Below, piece by piece: positions 17,960 through 27,301 of a stretch of DNA of 64,000 nucleotides; the stretch's first letter is position 1; the number at the start of each line of letters is the position of its first letter. The position numbers and the translations under genes were made by a program. The DNA is from Sphingopyxis sp. LK2115 (GTDB lineage: Bacteria; Pseudomonadota; Alphaproteobacteria; Sphingomonadales; Sphingomonadaceae). The stretch is taken from NCBI RefSeq assembly GCF_014595975.1, contig NZ_JABWGQ010000033.1:1-64000 (forward strand). Reading direction: 5' to 3'. The notes under the pieces are model-generated. The model worked only from the letters and a program-made list of their open reading frames with translations, did not search any database and was not told where the DNA came from.

Positions 17960-18277
17960 TCAATCCTCCGCCGCGATCCGCACCTTCAGCCCGTCCAGCG
18001 CGTCGCTGAACGGGATCTGGCACGACAGGCGCGATGTCTCGTCGCGGTCGGTGGTCGAATCGAGCAGGTCGTTTTCGTCCTCGCTCATCGCGGGCATCGC
18101 GGCGGTGTCGCCGGCTTCGACATGGACGTGGCACGTCGCGCACGAACAGCAGCCGCCGCAAAGCGCGAGCAGCTCGTCAAAGCCCGCCTCGCGGATATTC
18201 TCCATCACGGTCAGGCTGGTGTCGCCCTCGATCTCATGCTCGGTCCCGTCGCGCGTCACGACAATCAGCTTGGCCAT
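17960..18277 (-). CDS. [2Fe-2S] ferredoxin, adrenodoxin/FdxB type
   Basis: A 105-aa cytoplasmic electron carrier. The cluster ligands follow the C-x5-C-x2-C pattern at Cys40, Cys46 and Cys49, with the fourth at Cys86 in RLSCQIPF; two extra cysteines lie at 43 and 44. The motif CSCATCHVHVEAG is typical of adrenodoxin-type ferredoxins that serve P450s or iron-sulfur assembly. ATG 18277 was chosen because GGGGACGAG lies directly upstream; an ATG at 18289 would overlap that site. It is transcribed alone, convergent with the rRNA methylase gene. The redox partner is unknown. Confidence 0.88.
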   Translation of the reverse strand: MAKLIVVTRDGTEHEIEGDTSLTVMENIREAGFDELLALCGGCCSCATCHVHVEAGDTAAMPAMSEDENDLLDSTTDRDETSRLSCQIPFSDALDGLKVRIAAED

Positions 18278-18377
18278 GCTCGTCCCCATAGATTTGTGTC
18301 GCTGGCGCTATGTCGCGCGTTGCCTGCCAAATCAAGCGTTGCTATCAGCAACTTTGGGAACAAAAGGAGAATATGGG

Positions 18378-18995
18378 ATGGGCCTCAGCCAGGAGCAGCT
18401 GAACGCGGGAATTGACGCGCTGGCGGAACGCGACGCCAATTTCGCGCGCGCGCTCGGCAACGCCGGTTATCCCGAACCGCGCATTCGCGAACGTGGCTAT
18501 GCGACTCTGCTCCGCACCATTGTCGGCCAGCAGGTCAGCGTCGCCGCCGCGACCTCGATCTGGAACAAGCTGGAGGCTGCATTCGGTCAAGGTTGTCCGG
18601 CCGAAGTCATCGCCGCGGCCGATTCCGATACGCTGCGCGGCTGTGGCCTTTCTGGACAGAAACAGGGCTATGCCAAAAGCCTTGCGCAGCTGGTTCTCGA
18701 TGGCGAGCTGACCTTCGACGCCCTGCCCGCCGACGACGAGGAAGCAATCGCGCTGCTCACCAAGGTCAAGGGCATCGGGCGCTGGTCGGCGGAGATTTAT
18801 CTGCTCTTTGCCGAAGGACGCGCCGACATCTGGCCGGCGGGCGACCTGGCCGTGCAGGAAGCCGTTGGCCGGATCCTCGGACTCGGCGCACGGCCGAGCG
18901 AGAAACAGGCGCGCGAACTCGCCGAACCCTGGCGCCCCCACCGCGGCGCCGCCGCGATCTTCAGCTGGCATTGCTATAATATGGACGTGATCTAG
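18378..18995 (+). CDS. DNA-3-methyladenine glycosylase II (AlkA-like)
   Basis: A 205-aa base-excision repair enzyme of the HhH-GPD superfamily. It contains the LLRTIVGQQVSVAAATSIWNKL helix (about residues 48-69), the helix-hairpin-helix KVKGIGRWSAEIYLL and the catalytic Asp in WPAGDLAVQEAV, as in AlkA. The E. coli AlkA N-terminal domain is missing, which is normal for the shorter MAG-type proteins. The start ATG 18378 has AAAGGAGA seven bases upstream. It removes alkylated purines from DNA. No Ada-type operator was seen upstream. Confidence 0.9.
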   Translation: MGLSQEQLNAGIDALAERDANFARALGNAGYPEPRIRERGYATLLRTIVGQQVSVAAATSIWNKLEAAFGQGCPAEVIAAADSDTLRGCGLSGQKQGYAKSLAQLVLDGELTFDALPADDEEAIALLTKVKGIGRWSAEIYLLFAEGRADIWPAGDLAVQEAVGRILGLGARPSEKQARELAEPWRPHRGAAAIFSWHCYNMDVI

Positions 18996-19299
18996 GCGGA
19001 TCGGATCGATTCACGAAAAGCAAGTTATTTCCAGGGTGCAGGAAAGTTCAGCCCTGAACTCGCGCTTACCCGGCCACGACGGCGAAGCCCCCTGTCCGCC
19101 TTGCCGGGGCCTGTCCCAAGCCGGACAGCGAGCGCATTTATCCACTAAAGGAAAGAGCCGGATGAAGGCCGGGAAAGCCGGATCAAGCAGGACAGCGATT
19201 TTTTCGAGATCGGATCTGGCGTGGAAGGCGGACAAGGACCAACGTCCAACCGTCACCATTACAGGCCAACCCGATGAAGCCGCCTCGCCATGACGAACA
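18996..19299. other. gene-free stretch between alkA-like gene and tig terminator
   Basis: About 300 bp between two convergent genes. Short open frames exist but have no plausible start signals or recognisable product. Apart from the tig terminator at its right edge, I see no promoter, RNA gene or clear repeat. Confidence 0.5.
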
Positions 19300-19334
19300 A
19301 AAGGCCGGGCGGAGCATCCTCCACCCGGCTTTTC
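19300..19334 (-). terminator. rho-independent terminator of tig
   Basis: Read on the minus strand: an 11-bp stem, GCCGGGTGGAG pairing with CTCCGCCCGGC with one G-U pair, a GATG loop (stem at 19304-19329), then CTTTTG. It lies 20 bp beyond the trigger factor stop. Confidence 0.8.
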
Positions 19335-19353
19335 GATTTCCAGTCGCGCGACC

Positions 19354-20925
19354 TTATTTCTTCGCGGGGGCAGCCTTCTTTGCCGCAGGCTTCCTGGCCG
19401 CGGGCTTGGCGTCGGTGTCGGCCTTCGCCTTGGCGGGTGCCTTCTTGTCAGCGGCGGCGGGCTTGTCCTCGGCTTTCGCAGCCGCGGCCTTCTTCACCGG
19501 CGCCGTCTTGGGCTCGGCCGACTTTTTGGCCGCTGCCTTCTTCGCGGGCTTTTCGTCATGGTCGTGGCCGCAGCCCGGCCCATGGACGTGGCCGTCGTCA
19601 TCGGCTTCGATCGCGGCTTCGAGTTCCTCGCGGGTCGTTTCGCGATCGGTGATCTCGGCCTTGTCGAACAGGAAGTCGACGACCTTGTCCTCATAGAGCG
19701 GCGCACGAAGCTGCGCGGCGGCGAGCGCATCCTGCTGGACATATTGGACGAAACGCTGACGATCTTCGGGGCGATACTGCTGCGCCGCCTGCATGATCAG
19801 GCGCTGCATTTCCTGCTGCGATACCTGCACGCCATGCGCCTGGCCGATTTCCGAAAGAAGCAGGCCCAGGCGGACGCGGCGCACCGCGATGGCGCGATAT
19901 TCTTCGCGATCCTTTTCCAGCTCGGCCTTGGCCGCTTCGGGATCCTCCTCGTGGCTCGCTTCATGTTCGAGTTGCTGCCAGATCTGGTTGAACTCCGCTT
20001 CGACCATCGTCGGCGGCACTTCGAAATCATGGGCGGCGGCGAGCTGGTCGAGCAGCTTGCGCTTCATATAGGTGCGCGTCAGGCCGTTCAGCTCCTGCTC
20101 GACCTGGTCCTTCATCAGCTCTTTCAGCTTGTCCAGACTTTCGAGGCCGAGCGACTTGGCGAAATCATCGTCGATCTTCGACGCGGCGGGAAGCTTCACT
20201 TCCTTCACCGTCACCGCGAATTCGGCGTCCCTGCCCTTCAGCGTGTCGACCGGATAATCTTCGGGGAAGGTGACCTTCAGCACCTTCTCGTCGCCCGCCT
20301 TGACGCCAACGAGCTGATCTTCAAAGCCCGGAATCAACTGGCCCGAACCGATTTCGACCGCCATATCCTCGCCCGTGCCGCCGTCAAAGGGGGTGCCATC
20401 GACGCTGCCGGCAAAATCAATGATGACCTGGTCGCCGGTCGCAGCTTTTCTGGTCTTCGGCGCTTCCTCAAAGCGCTTCATCTGCGCGGCGAATTCCTCG
20501 ATCTTTGCCATCACCGCCTTGTCGTCGACGGGAACGGTCAACCGCTCAAGCTTCAGCCCGTCGATCGACGGCGCCTCGATGTCGGGCAGCACTTCGAGCG
20601 CGACGGTGAGTTCGGCATCCTTGCCGGTTTCATAACCATCGGCCAGCGTCACCGCGGGCTGGAGAGCCGGGCGCAGCTTTTCCTTTGCCATCAGATCCTT
20701 GACGCCCTGGTCGATCGCCTTGTTGAGGGCGTCGGCCGACAGCGCGGCGCCGTGCATCTTGCGGATCAGGTTCGGCGGCACCTTGCCGGGGCGGAAACCG
20801 GGCATACGAACCGTCGGGGCGATGCTCTTCACCTCCTCGTCGACGCGCGCGTCGATGTCCTTGGCGGTAATGGTGAGGCGATATTCGCGCTTCAGGCCTT
20901 CGTTCAGCGTTTCGACGGTCTTCAT
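19354..20925 (-). CDS. tig: trigger factor, with His/Cys patch and Lys/Ala-rich tail
   Basis: A 523-aa ribosome-associated chaperone and peptidyl-prolyl isomerase, longer than E. coli Tig (432 aa). The N-terminal ribosome-binding domain contains the signature loop GFRPGKVPPNLIRK (E. coli: GFRxGKVP). A PPIase FKBP-like domain runs about residues 155-245 (GDQVIIDFAGSVDGTPFDGG), then the helical C-terminal arms. From about 446 there is a metal-binding-like patch HVHGPGCGHDHDE, and residues 460-523 are almost entirely Lys, Ala and Pro, like AlgP or histone H1 tails. ATG 20925 starts the canonical MKTVETLNEGLKREY. The gene has its own terminator downstream and tRNA-Leu upstream. Confidence 0.95.
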   Translation of the reverse strand: MKTVETLNEGLKREYRLTITAKDIDARVDEEVKSIAPTVRMPGFRPGKVPPNLIRKMHGAALSADALNKAIDQGVKDLMAKEKLRPALQPAVTLADGYETGKDAELTVALEVLPDIEAPSIDGLKLERLTVPVDDKAVMAKIEEFAAQMKRFEEAPKTRKAATGDQVIIDFAGSVDGTPFDGGTGEDMAVEIGSGQLIPGFEDQLVGVKAGDEKVLKVTFPEDYPVDTLKGRDAEFAVTVKEVKLPAASKIDDDFAKSLGLESLDKLKELMKDQVEQELNGLTRTYMKRKLLDQLAAAHDFEVPPTMVEAEFNQIWQQLEHEASHEEDPEAAKAELEKDREEYRAIAVRRVRLGLLLSEIGQAHGVQVSQQEMQRLIMQAAQQYRPEDRQRFVQYVQQDALAAAQLRAPLYEDKVVDFLFDKAEITDRETTREELEAAIEADDDGHVHGPGCGHDHDEKPAKKAAAKKSAEPKTAPVKKAAAAKAEDKPAAADKKAPAKAKADTDAKPAARKPAAKKAAPAKK

Positions 20926-21012
20926 TGCCTTGGTCTTATCCTTGCTCAAAATATCGTATCGAACCCCGTCAAAATGGCGAAGTTCCCCATGATCCCGGCC
21001 TGCATTGCAGAT

Positions 21013-21097
21013 TGGTGCGGGCGAAGGGACTCGAACCCCCACATCTTGCGATACTGGTACCTAAAACCAGCGCGTCTACCAATTCCGCCACGCCCGC
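21013..21097 (-). tRNA. tRNA-Leu (anticodon TAG)
   Basis: An 85-nt class II tRNA on the minus strand. The acceptor stem GCGGGCG pairs with CGCCCGC, the CCA end is encoded, and the anticodon arm CTGGT-TTTAGGT-ACCAG gives TAG. A long variable arm and T-arm GGGTTCGAGTCCC are present. It lies 87 bp upstream of tig on the same strand and could share its promoter. Confidence 0.97.
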
Positions 21098-21266
21098 TCA
21101 GAGCTTTGGCCGGGTGCACGGATGCCATGCGCTGTGCCGCGCACGCCCGTGCGGGCCGGGCGGCGCTATAGCAGACGGGACGCCGAGGGCAAGGGCGGAA
21201 CGCCGCGAAATGCACCGGCCGGAACGAGACGCACGCCGGGGCGTTTGGCAAGCGAGGAGACAGACA

Positions 21267-21455
21267 ATGGCGGCCCCCTATCCCACGCCGAAGCCCGACA
21301 GGATCGAACCCCAATCACCGCCCGAAACGCCGGCGCGCCCCGTCCCGCCCGAAGCACCGCCCGGACAGCCCGCCGAAATCCCCGGCCACCCCGGCGGCGG
21401 CGATATCGACGAACCTGGACGCGGCCCGGACGAACTGCCGCCGCAGCAGCTTTGA
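21267..21455 (+). CDS. small proline-rich hypothetical protein
   Basis: A 62-aa protein of Pro, Glu and Asp repeats (PDRIEPQSPPETP near the start, DIDEPGRGPDELPPQ at the end), with no signal peptide or membrane segment, so probably disordered and cytoplasmic. Similar short proline-rich open frames with the PDRIEPQSPPE motif are, from memory, common in sphingomonads; the function is unknown. AGCGAGGAGA lies six bases before ATG 21267, supporting expression. It runs antisense to the read-through tail of the damaged amidohydrolase. Confidence 0.65.
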   Translation: MAAPYPTPKPDRIEPQSPPETPARPVPPEAPPGQPAEIPGHPGGGDIDEPGRGPDELPPQQL

Positions 21456-21463
21456 CGCTGCCT

Positions 21464-21486
21464 GTCATCCCGGCAAAGGCTGGTGT
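21464..21486. repeat. intergenic repeat GTCATCCCGGCAAAGGCTGG
   Basis: One arm of the widespread sphingomonad GTCATnCCGGCnAAGGC intergenic element. Another copy in reverse orientation is at 63304-63329. It lies just past the 3' end of the damaged amidohydrolase and supplies part of its read-through frame. Confidence 0.6.
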
Positions 21487-22090
21487 GACGACTCCACCAA
21501 GAGCGATTATCCTCTGGGGAACGACGCGCCGCGCCGCCACTTCGGCCAGCATCGCCTTCAGCGCCGCCGCGTCGTGCCAGCGGCCGCCGACCATGACACC
21601 GAGCGGCGCGCGCAGCGTCGCCGGATTCGCCAGCGGATTTTCGGCGACAAGTAACAGGTCGGCGCGATAGCCCGGCGCGACGACGCCGAACTTCGCCGCT
21701 CCCAGCACCTTGCCCTCGTTCACCGCAATCCGCGTCCGCCCGGCAAAGCTGTTCGTCGCCTCGCCCATGTTGAGCATCGTCGTGACACCGTTGGCGAGCA
21801 GCAGCCACAAGTCGTCGCGGCTCGTTACATGATTGTGCATGTCAGCCAGGCCGGGAATCAGCGACGCGCCCCTGCCGTCGATCACTGGCGTCCCCGCCGG
21901 CAATTTCGCCCTGGTCCCGATGCTGGCGATCACGCCATCGGTAACGATCACCGTTGTGCGCGGGATCACGCGCTGCGTGTCCATCGGCACGACGTTGATG
22001 TTTGTGAAGACGACGGTCTCCGCGCGCGCGAGCGTGGCGCAAGCGGCAAGCAGCCAGAGGGTCAGGAACGCGCGGAGCAACGCGCGAGCC

Positions 22091-23557
22091 TCAGCCCAGC
22101 GCCTTCTTCAGCAGTTCATTCACCACCTGCGGGTTCGCCTTGCCCTGCATCGCCTTCATCGTCTGGCCGACGAAGAATCCGAACAAAGCTTCCTTGCCGC
22201 CCCTGTACTGATCGACCTTGTCGGCATTGGCGGCCAGCACCTCGCCGATGACCTTTTCGATCGCGCCGGTGTCGCTCGTCTGCTTGAGGCCCTTTTCCTC
22301 GACGATCTTCGCGGGCGCATCGCCCGTTTCGAGCATGATCTCGAACACCTGTTTCGCGATGCTGCCCGAAATCGTGCCATCGGCGACAAGGCCGAGCAGT
22401 TCGGCCGCCTGCGCGGGGGTTACCGGACAGTCGGAGATGTCCTTGCCGAGCCGGTTCAATGCGCCGAAAAGTTCGCTCGTCACCCAGTTCGCCGCCGCCT
22501 TGGGCTCGGCGCCGGCGTCGAGCAGCGCGTCGAACCAGCGCGCGCTTTCGACCTCTGCGGTCAGCACCCCGGCATTATAGGCCGAAATCCCCGCGGCTTC
22601 GTAACGCGCCCGCTTGGCGTCGGGCAGTTCGGGCAGGCTCGCGCGGCATTCGTCGAGAAAGGCGTCATCGAGTTCGAGCGGCAACAGGTCGGGATCGGGG
22701 AAATAGCGATAGTCATGCGCATCTTCCTTGGACCGCATCGTCCGCGTCGTCCCTGTGTCGGGGTTGAACAGCCGCGTTTCCTGCACGACCGCGCCGCCGC
22801 TTTCGATCAGTTCGACCTGCCGACGCGCTTCATACTCGATCGCCTGCATCACGAAGCGCACCGAGTTGACATTCTTCGTCTCGGTGCGCGTGCCGAATGG
22901 CTCGCCGGGTCGCCGCACGCTGACGTTGACGTCGGCGCGCATCGAGCCTTCCTCCATATTGCCGTCGCACGAGCCGACATAGCGCAGGATCGCACGCAGC
23001 TTGCGCAAATAAGCCCCCGCCTCGGCGGGCGAGCGCATGTCCGGCTTTGACACGATTTCCATCAACGCAACGCCCGAGCGGTTCAGATCGACGAAGCTCA
23101 TCGTCGGATGCTGGTCGTGCATCAGCTTGCCGGCGTCCTGCTCGACATGGATGCGCTCGATCCCGATCATCTTGCCGTGCGCGATGCCCGCTTTCTCATC
23201 AGCCTCGATATGCAGCGAACCTTCGCCGACAAGTGGATGATAAAGCTGCGAAATCTGGTAACCCTGCGGCAGATCCGCATAGAAATAATTCTTGCGGTCG
23301 AACCGCGACCATTTGTTGATCCGCGCCTCGATCGCCATCCCCGTGCGCACGGCCTGGCGGACGCACTCGCGGTTGGGCACCGGCAACATCCCCGGCATGG
23401 CGGCGTCGACCAGCGACACCTGCGTGTTGGGCTCGGCCCCGAACGCCGTCGCGGCGCCCGAAAACAGCTTGGCGTTGGAGGTGACCTGCGCGTGAACCTC
23501 AAGGCCGATCACGACCTCCCACTCGCCGGTTTCGCCCTTGATGCGATAATCGCTCAT
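22091..23557 (-). CDS. gatB: Asp-tRNA(Asn)/Glu-tRNA(Gln) amidotransferase subunit B
   Basis: A 488-aa subunit of the GatCAB complex that amidates misacylated Glu-tRNA-Gln and Asp-tRNA-Asn. Family hallmarks are [23 protein letters not shown] at the N-terminus, [15 protein letters not shown], the kinase-like domain motif [24 protein letters not shown], and the C-terminal YqeY domain ending [18 protein letters not shown] 23557 lies one base after the gatA stop; longer starts overlap gatA. It is third in a gatC-gatA-gatB operon. Confidence 0.97.
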   Translation of the reverse strand: MSDYRIKGETGEWEVVIGLEVHAQVTSNAKLFSGAATAFGAEPNTQVSLVDAAMPGMLPVPNRECVRQAVRTGMAIEARINKWSRFDRKNYFYADLPQGYQISQLYHPLVGEGSLHIEADEKAGIAHGKMIGIERIHVEQDAGKLMHDQHPTMSFVDLNRSGVALMEIVSKPDMRSPAEAGAYLRKLRAILRYVGSCDGNMEEGSMRADVNVSVRRPGEPFGTRTETKNVNSVRFVMQAIEYEARRQVELIESGGAVVQETRLFNPDTGTTRTMRSKEDAHDYRYFPDPDLLPLELDDAFLDECRASLPELPDAKRARYEAAGISAYNAGVLTAEVESARWFDALLDAGAEPKAAANWVTSELFGALNRLGKDISDCPVTPAQAAELLGLVADGTISGSIAKQVFEIMLETGDAPAKIVEEKGLKQTSDTGAIEKVIGEVLAANADKVDQYRGGKEALFGFFVGQTMKAMQGKANPQVVNELLKKALG

Positions 23558-23558
23558 C

Positions 23559-25040
23559 TTACCACCACTTCTCCGCACGCGCCGTAAAGCCCGCCCGCTC
23601 CTCAATTGCCAGCCCCGCGTTGAGCACACCCTGCTCGTCGAACGCCTTGCCGATGATCTGCAAGCCCAGCGGCAGCCCTTCGCGGTTCAGCGCCGCGGGG
23701 ACCGACATGGCGGGCAGCCCCGCGAGGCTCGCGGGGACCGCGAACACATCGTTCAGATACATCGCCAGCGGGTCGGCGGCCTTTTCGCCCAGCCCGAACG
23801 CCGCCGACGGCGCGGTCGGGGCGAGGATCACGTCGCACGAGGCAAAAGCCGCCTCGAAATCGCGCGCGATCAGCGTCCGCACCTTCTGCGCCTGCGTGTA
23901 ATAGGCGTCGTAGAAACCGGCCGACAGCACATAGGTGCCGATCATGATGCGGCGCTTGACCTCGGCCCCAAAGCCCTCGGCGCGCGTCGCGGCATACATC
24001 TCCTGCAACCCCGCTCCCTGCGGCAGGTCGCGCAAACCATAACGCACGCCGTCATAGCGCGCGAGGTTCGACGACGCCTCGGCGGGCGCGATGATATAAT
24101 AGGCGGGCAGCGCATATCGGGTATGCGGCAGGCTGACCTCGACCACGTCGGCGCCCGCATCCTTCAGCATCGCGATCCCCGCGTCCCACATCGCGTCGAT
24201 GTCGGGGTCGATGCCATCCAGCCGATATTCCTTGGGGATACCGACCGTCTTACCCTTCAAATCACTCGATAAAGCATCTTCCCAACGGGGCACCGGCAGG
24301 TCCAGACTCGTCGCATCCTTGGGGTCGAAACCCGCCATATTTTCGAGCATGATCGCGCAATCGCGCACGTCGCGCGCCATCGGTCCCGCCTGATCGAGCG
24401 AGCTTGCAAAGGCGACGATGCCCCAGCGCGAACAGCGGCCATAGGTCGGTTTGATCCCCGTAATGCCGGTGAAGGCCGCGGGCTGGCGGATCGAACCGCC
24501 GGTGTCGGTCCCCGTTGCCGCCGGGCACAGCCGCGCCGCGATCGCCGCCGACGAACCGCCCGACGAGCCGCCCGGTGCGAGCGCGGCGTTCCCGCCGTCC
24601 TTCCGCCGCCACGGCGAGATCACATTGCCGAAATAGCTTGTCTCGTTCGACGAGCCCATCGCGAACTGGTCGAGGTTGAGCTTGCCGAGCATCCCGGCAC
24701 CTGCGTCCCACAATTTCTGGCTGACGGTCGATTCATAGCGCGGCACGAAACCTTCGAGCATATGGCTCGCCGCGGTCGTCTGGACGCCCTTGGTGCAAAA
24801 CAGGTCCTTCATGCCGATCGGAACGCCCGAAAGCGGCTTGAGCGTGCCCGCCGCGCGGTCGGCATCGGCCGCCTTCGCGGCCTCGATCGCATGTTCGGGC
24901 GTCTCGACGATGAAGGCGTTGAGCGCCTTTGCGTCCGCGACATTGGCGTTGAACGCTTCGGCGACCTCGACGGCGCTGAAATCGCCGGCGCGGTGCCCGT
25001 CGCGGATCTGCGCAACAGTGAGGTTGGTCAAATCGGTCAT
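23559..25040 (-). CDS. gatA: Asp-tRNA(Asn)/Glu-tRNA(Gln) amidotransferase subunit A
   Basis: A 493-aa glutaminase subunit with the amidase signature fold. The Ser-cisSer-Lys site is visible: Lys78 in PIGMKDLF, the GGSSGGSSA loop at 157-165 with the cis-Ser, and Ser183 in [13 protein letters not shown]. It releases ammonia from glutamine for GatB. Its ATG overlaps the gatC stop by one base (TAATG), and gatB follows after one base. Confidence 0.97.
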   Translation of the reverse strand: MTDLTNLTVAQIRDGHRAGDFSAVEVAEAFNANVADAKALNAFIVETPEHAIEAAKAADADRAAGTLKPLSGVPIGMKDLFCTKGVQTTAASHMLEGFVPRYESTVSQKLWDAGAGMLGKLNLDQFAMGSSNETSYFGNVISPWRRKDGGNAALAPGGSSGGSSAAIAARLCPAATGTDTGGSIRQPAAFTGITGIKPTYGRCSRWGIVAFASSLDQAGPMARDVRDCAIMLENMAGFDPKDATSLDLPVPRWEDALSSDLKGKTVGIPKEYRLDGIDPDIDAMWDAGIAMLKDAGADVVEVSLPHTRYALPAYYIIAPAEASSNLARYDGVRYGLRDLPQGAGLQEMYAATRAEGFGAEVKRRIMIGTYVLSAGFYDAYYTQAQKVRTLIARDFEAAFASCDVILAPTAPSAAFGLGEKAADPLAMYLNDVFAVPASLAGLPAMSVPAALNREGLPLGLQIIGKAFDEQGVLNAGLAIEERAGFTARAEKWW

Positions 25041-25342
25041 TATTCGATCACCTTGGGAACACCAAAGAAGCCATGCTGCGCGGCGGGTGCGTTGGCGAGC
25101 ACATCGTCGCGGCGGTTGCCGCCGGTGAGCGGGTCGGCATCGACCACGTCGTCGCGCAGGCGGAGCGTGTTCGGGATCACCGCGGTCATCGGCTCCACCC
25201 CGCTCACATCGACCTCGCCGAGCTGCTCGACCCAGCCCAGGATGCCGTTCAATTCGCCTTCCATTGCGGCGGCTTCGGCATCGCTGATCGCGATGCGCGC
25301 CAGCGACGCGATTTTCCTTACTGTTGCCTGATCGATTGCCAT
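25040..25342 (-). CDS. gatC: Asp-tRNA(Asn)/Glu-tRNA(Gln) amidotransferase subunit C
   Basis: A 100-aa linker subunit that wraps GatA and GatB. The N-terminal [35 protein letters not shown] is the standard GatC helix pair, followed by the [16 protein letters not shown] motif. ATG 25342 gives the canonical length; an upstream in-frame start adds 13 residues without support. It is first in the operon; a 65-bp gap separates it from the DUF4153 gene on the same strand. Confidence 0.94.
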   Translation of the reverse strand: MAIDQATVRKIASLARIAISDAEAAAMEGELNGILGWVEQLGEVDVSGVEPMTAVIPNTLRLRDDVVDADPLTGGNRRDDVLANAPAAQHGFFGVPKVIE

Positions 25343-25407
25343 TGATTCCTGCCTTTGCGGGAGAAGAGGCGCCGCTAGCACCCCGCCCCCCGCGCTTCAA
25401 GCAGTGC

Positions 25408-27144
25408 CTATTCGAAACCCGGCGATTGCGACTGGCCATCGACGGTGACGCGCCGTTGCTGCACCGTCTCGATCGCGATCCGCGCCTTTGAAAGGTCGAT
25501 CTGCGACTGGTCGGGTTGCGGCGCCATCGGTCGTTCGCCAACAATCCAGCGCCCGGCATCGTCCTGCGTCACAAGGTCGAAGCTCAGCGATTCGCCCGGT
25601 GCCTTTTGACCGAGCACGCCGATCCGCCGGTCGTCGATCCACACCGCGGCGCACGCCGCCGCGCGGCTGCACATATAGCTGCCCGCAATGCGGTCGATCG
25701 CCTCGGCAGGCAGGGCGCGATCGGCGGGGATGACGCGCAGCCGCTCGGCAAAGGGCTTGAGCAGGATCGGCGCCCGCGGCCCGATCAGATCCCAGCGGTT
25801 CTTCGCCGCCAGCGCCGCCTTGGCCGCGTCGGCGCGCGCCCTTTGCGGCGATCGCGCCAGTTCTGCAAGCGCCGTGCGCCCGGCGGGTCCGAAATCGAAC
25901 GCCATCGCCGCCCAGTCGAACTTTTCCGCAGACACCGCCCCCGATTTCAGCCGCGCCAGCTGATCGCGTGCGGAAATCGCCCCGAAATCGACAATCGGCA
26001 GCGCGAGAAAGAGCGCGAGCACCATCAGCGCGATCGCCAGCCGCTGCTGCAAGGGGCGCAGCAGATCGTCGAAACGACGCCGCCCGCGCGCCACCGCCCA
26101 TGCCCCGGCCAGACCATAGGCGAGTGCAATCAGCGTCGCGATCAGCCCCCATATCCGTTCCGGCGTCCAGCCATATTGGCCGATCCGCAACATCATCGAA
26201 TAAAGCGCGATGACCGCCAGCGGCAACACCGCCACCGCCAGCACCGGCGCCGCCCAGCGCAGCGCCGGCCCCGTCGCGCGGTCGTCGCGGCCGTTGCCGA
26301 TCACCGCATTGGCAAGCAGCACCGCGAACGCCGCCACCGCCATCATCACCGCCGCGGTCGAAAAGCCCGAATCCCACAGCTTTTGCAGCCCCGTCCCCGC
26401 GAGCGAGAGCAGAAAGAGCATCAACGCGACCGCGAGCACCGGCGCCAGCACCGCGAGCACGATCATCACCAGCCGCTGCAAGGTCGCGACCAGCCTGTCG
26501 CGCTCGCGCAGCAGGCCGACGGCCCCGCCGAACGCCGCGCCCGCCAGCATCCAGCCGAACCATTCGTCATTCAGCAGGTCGAAGATCAGGTTGATCCCGA
26601 TCAGCTCGAACATCTGCCCGATCAGTACGGTGAGCAGAAAGGTGATGCCGACGAACGCCAGGCTCGCCGCACCGATGACCGCGTCGGTCCACGCATGGCT
26701 GTGGAGCCGATCATACGGCATCGCCCACAGCTTCCAGAAACGCCAGTCGGGCGCGACGTCGCGCCGCGTCTGGAACAGGGGCGTCGCGACGAGCACCGCA
26801 AGTATGCCCGACCAGAAGGGCCATTCGACCGGATTGCCCTGCAAATTATAGGCCGCCGTCGCCCGCGCGATCAGCCCGAGGATCGCGCCCCACAGCAACG
26901 CAAAACCCAGCGCCCAGTGCCAGCGGCGGCGTTCGACCCCCAGCACGAACACCAGTGTGGCCACCGCGACCGACGCCGCCGCCGCGCTGCGCCACGGCGC
27001 CAGCGGGTCGTCATGGGCATGATCGACCAGCAAGTGAAAGGCCAGTCCCGCCGCGGCGCAGATCGCCGCCATGATCCACGGCCGCAGCGGCCACGGCGGA
27101 TCGCTGTCGTCGAGGCGCGCGGAAGGGCGCGGCGAATCGGACAT
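25408..27144 (-). CDS. DUF4153 domain-containing membrane protein
   Basis: A 578-aa inner-membrane protein with at least ten hydrophobic segments over residues 25-430, then a soluble C-terminal domain of about 150 residues ending in a basic/Gln-rich tail. It matches the DUF4153 plan ([36 protein letters not shown]). The function is unknown. I chose ATG 27144 with AGGA 12 bases upstream; an in-frame ATG at 27171 would add nine residues. The 157-bp gap to the divergent DUF3089 gene holds the perfect palindrome at 27246-27266. Confidence 0.85.
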   Translation of the reverse strand: MSDSPRPSARLDDSDPPWPLRPWIMAAICAAAGLAFHLLVDHAHDDPLAPWRSAAAASVAVATLVFVLGVERRRWHWALGFALLWGAILGLIARATAAYNLQGNPVEWPFWSGILAVLVATPLFQTRRDVAPDWRFWKLWAMPYDRLHSHAWTDAVIGAASLAFVGITFLLTVLIGQMFELIGINLIFDLLNDEWFGWMLAGAAFGGAVGLLRERDRLVATLQRLVMIVLAVLAPVLAVALMLFLLSLAGTGLQKLWDSGFSTAAVMMAVAAFAVLLANAVIGNGRDDRATGPALRWAAPVLAVAVLPLAVIALYSMMLRIGQYGWTPERIWGLIATLIALAYGLAGAWAVARGRRRFDDLLRPLQQRLAIALMVLALFLALPIVDFGAISARDQLARLKSGAVSAEKFDWAAMAFDFGPAGRTALAELARSPQRARADAAKAALAAKNRWDLIGPRAPILLKPFAERLRVIPADRALPAEAIDRIAGSYMCSRAAACAAVWIDDRRIGVLGQKAPGESLSFDLVTQDDAGRWIVGERPMAPQPDQSQIDLSKARIAIETVQQRRVTVDGQSQSPGFE

Positions 27145-27245
27145 GGGCGAGCTTCCTGGTGCATCGGTCATGACCACATCTGGGCTTGTTTCGCGGCGCG
27201 CGGCAAGCCAAAGCTGCGCACCCAGTGCACGGACATCCCCTGTTG

Positions 27246-27266
27246 CCGTTCGCATCGAGCGAACGG
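27246..27266. repeat. perfect palindrome CCGTTCG-CATCGAG-CGAACGG
   Basis: A 7-bp perfect inverted repeat with a 7-bp centre in the divergent promoter region between the DUF4153 and DUF3089 genes. The same element occurs as a half copy at 5179-5194, and GTGTCGAG variants lie at 28615 and 40270. As a repeat family member it is less likely to be a gene-specific operator. Confidence 0.7.
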
Positions 27267-27301
27267 ATAATGAGGTTGACGGATTCCCCTCTCCCCCTCC
27301 C

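Larger units (their letters stand above)
21166..22080 (-). pseudogene. amidohydrolase family protein, large internal deletion
   Basis: The first ~127 residues are a normal start of a secreted imidazolonepropionase/prolidase-like amidohydrolase: signal peptide, then VFTNINVVPMD, IDGRGASLIPGLADMHNHV (metal-binding HxH) and NGVTTMLNMGE. At about 21699 the frame jumps directly to the normal C-terminal end (FGVVAPGYRADLLLVAENPL). The central TIM-barrel, roughly 250 residues with the remaining metal ligands and active site, is missing. After about residue 185 (21525) homology stops and the frame reads through an intergenic repeat (VVTPAFAGMTG) and antisense of the proline-rich gene, so the original stop is lost too. 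Catalytic activity is not possible. It lies 10 bp downstream of gatB. Confidence 0.8.
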
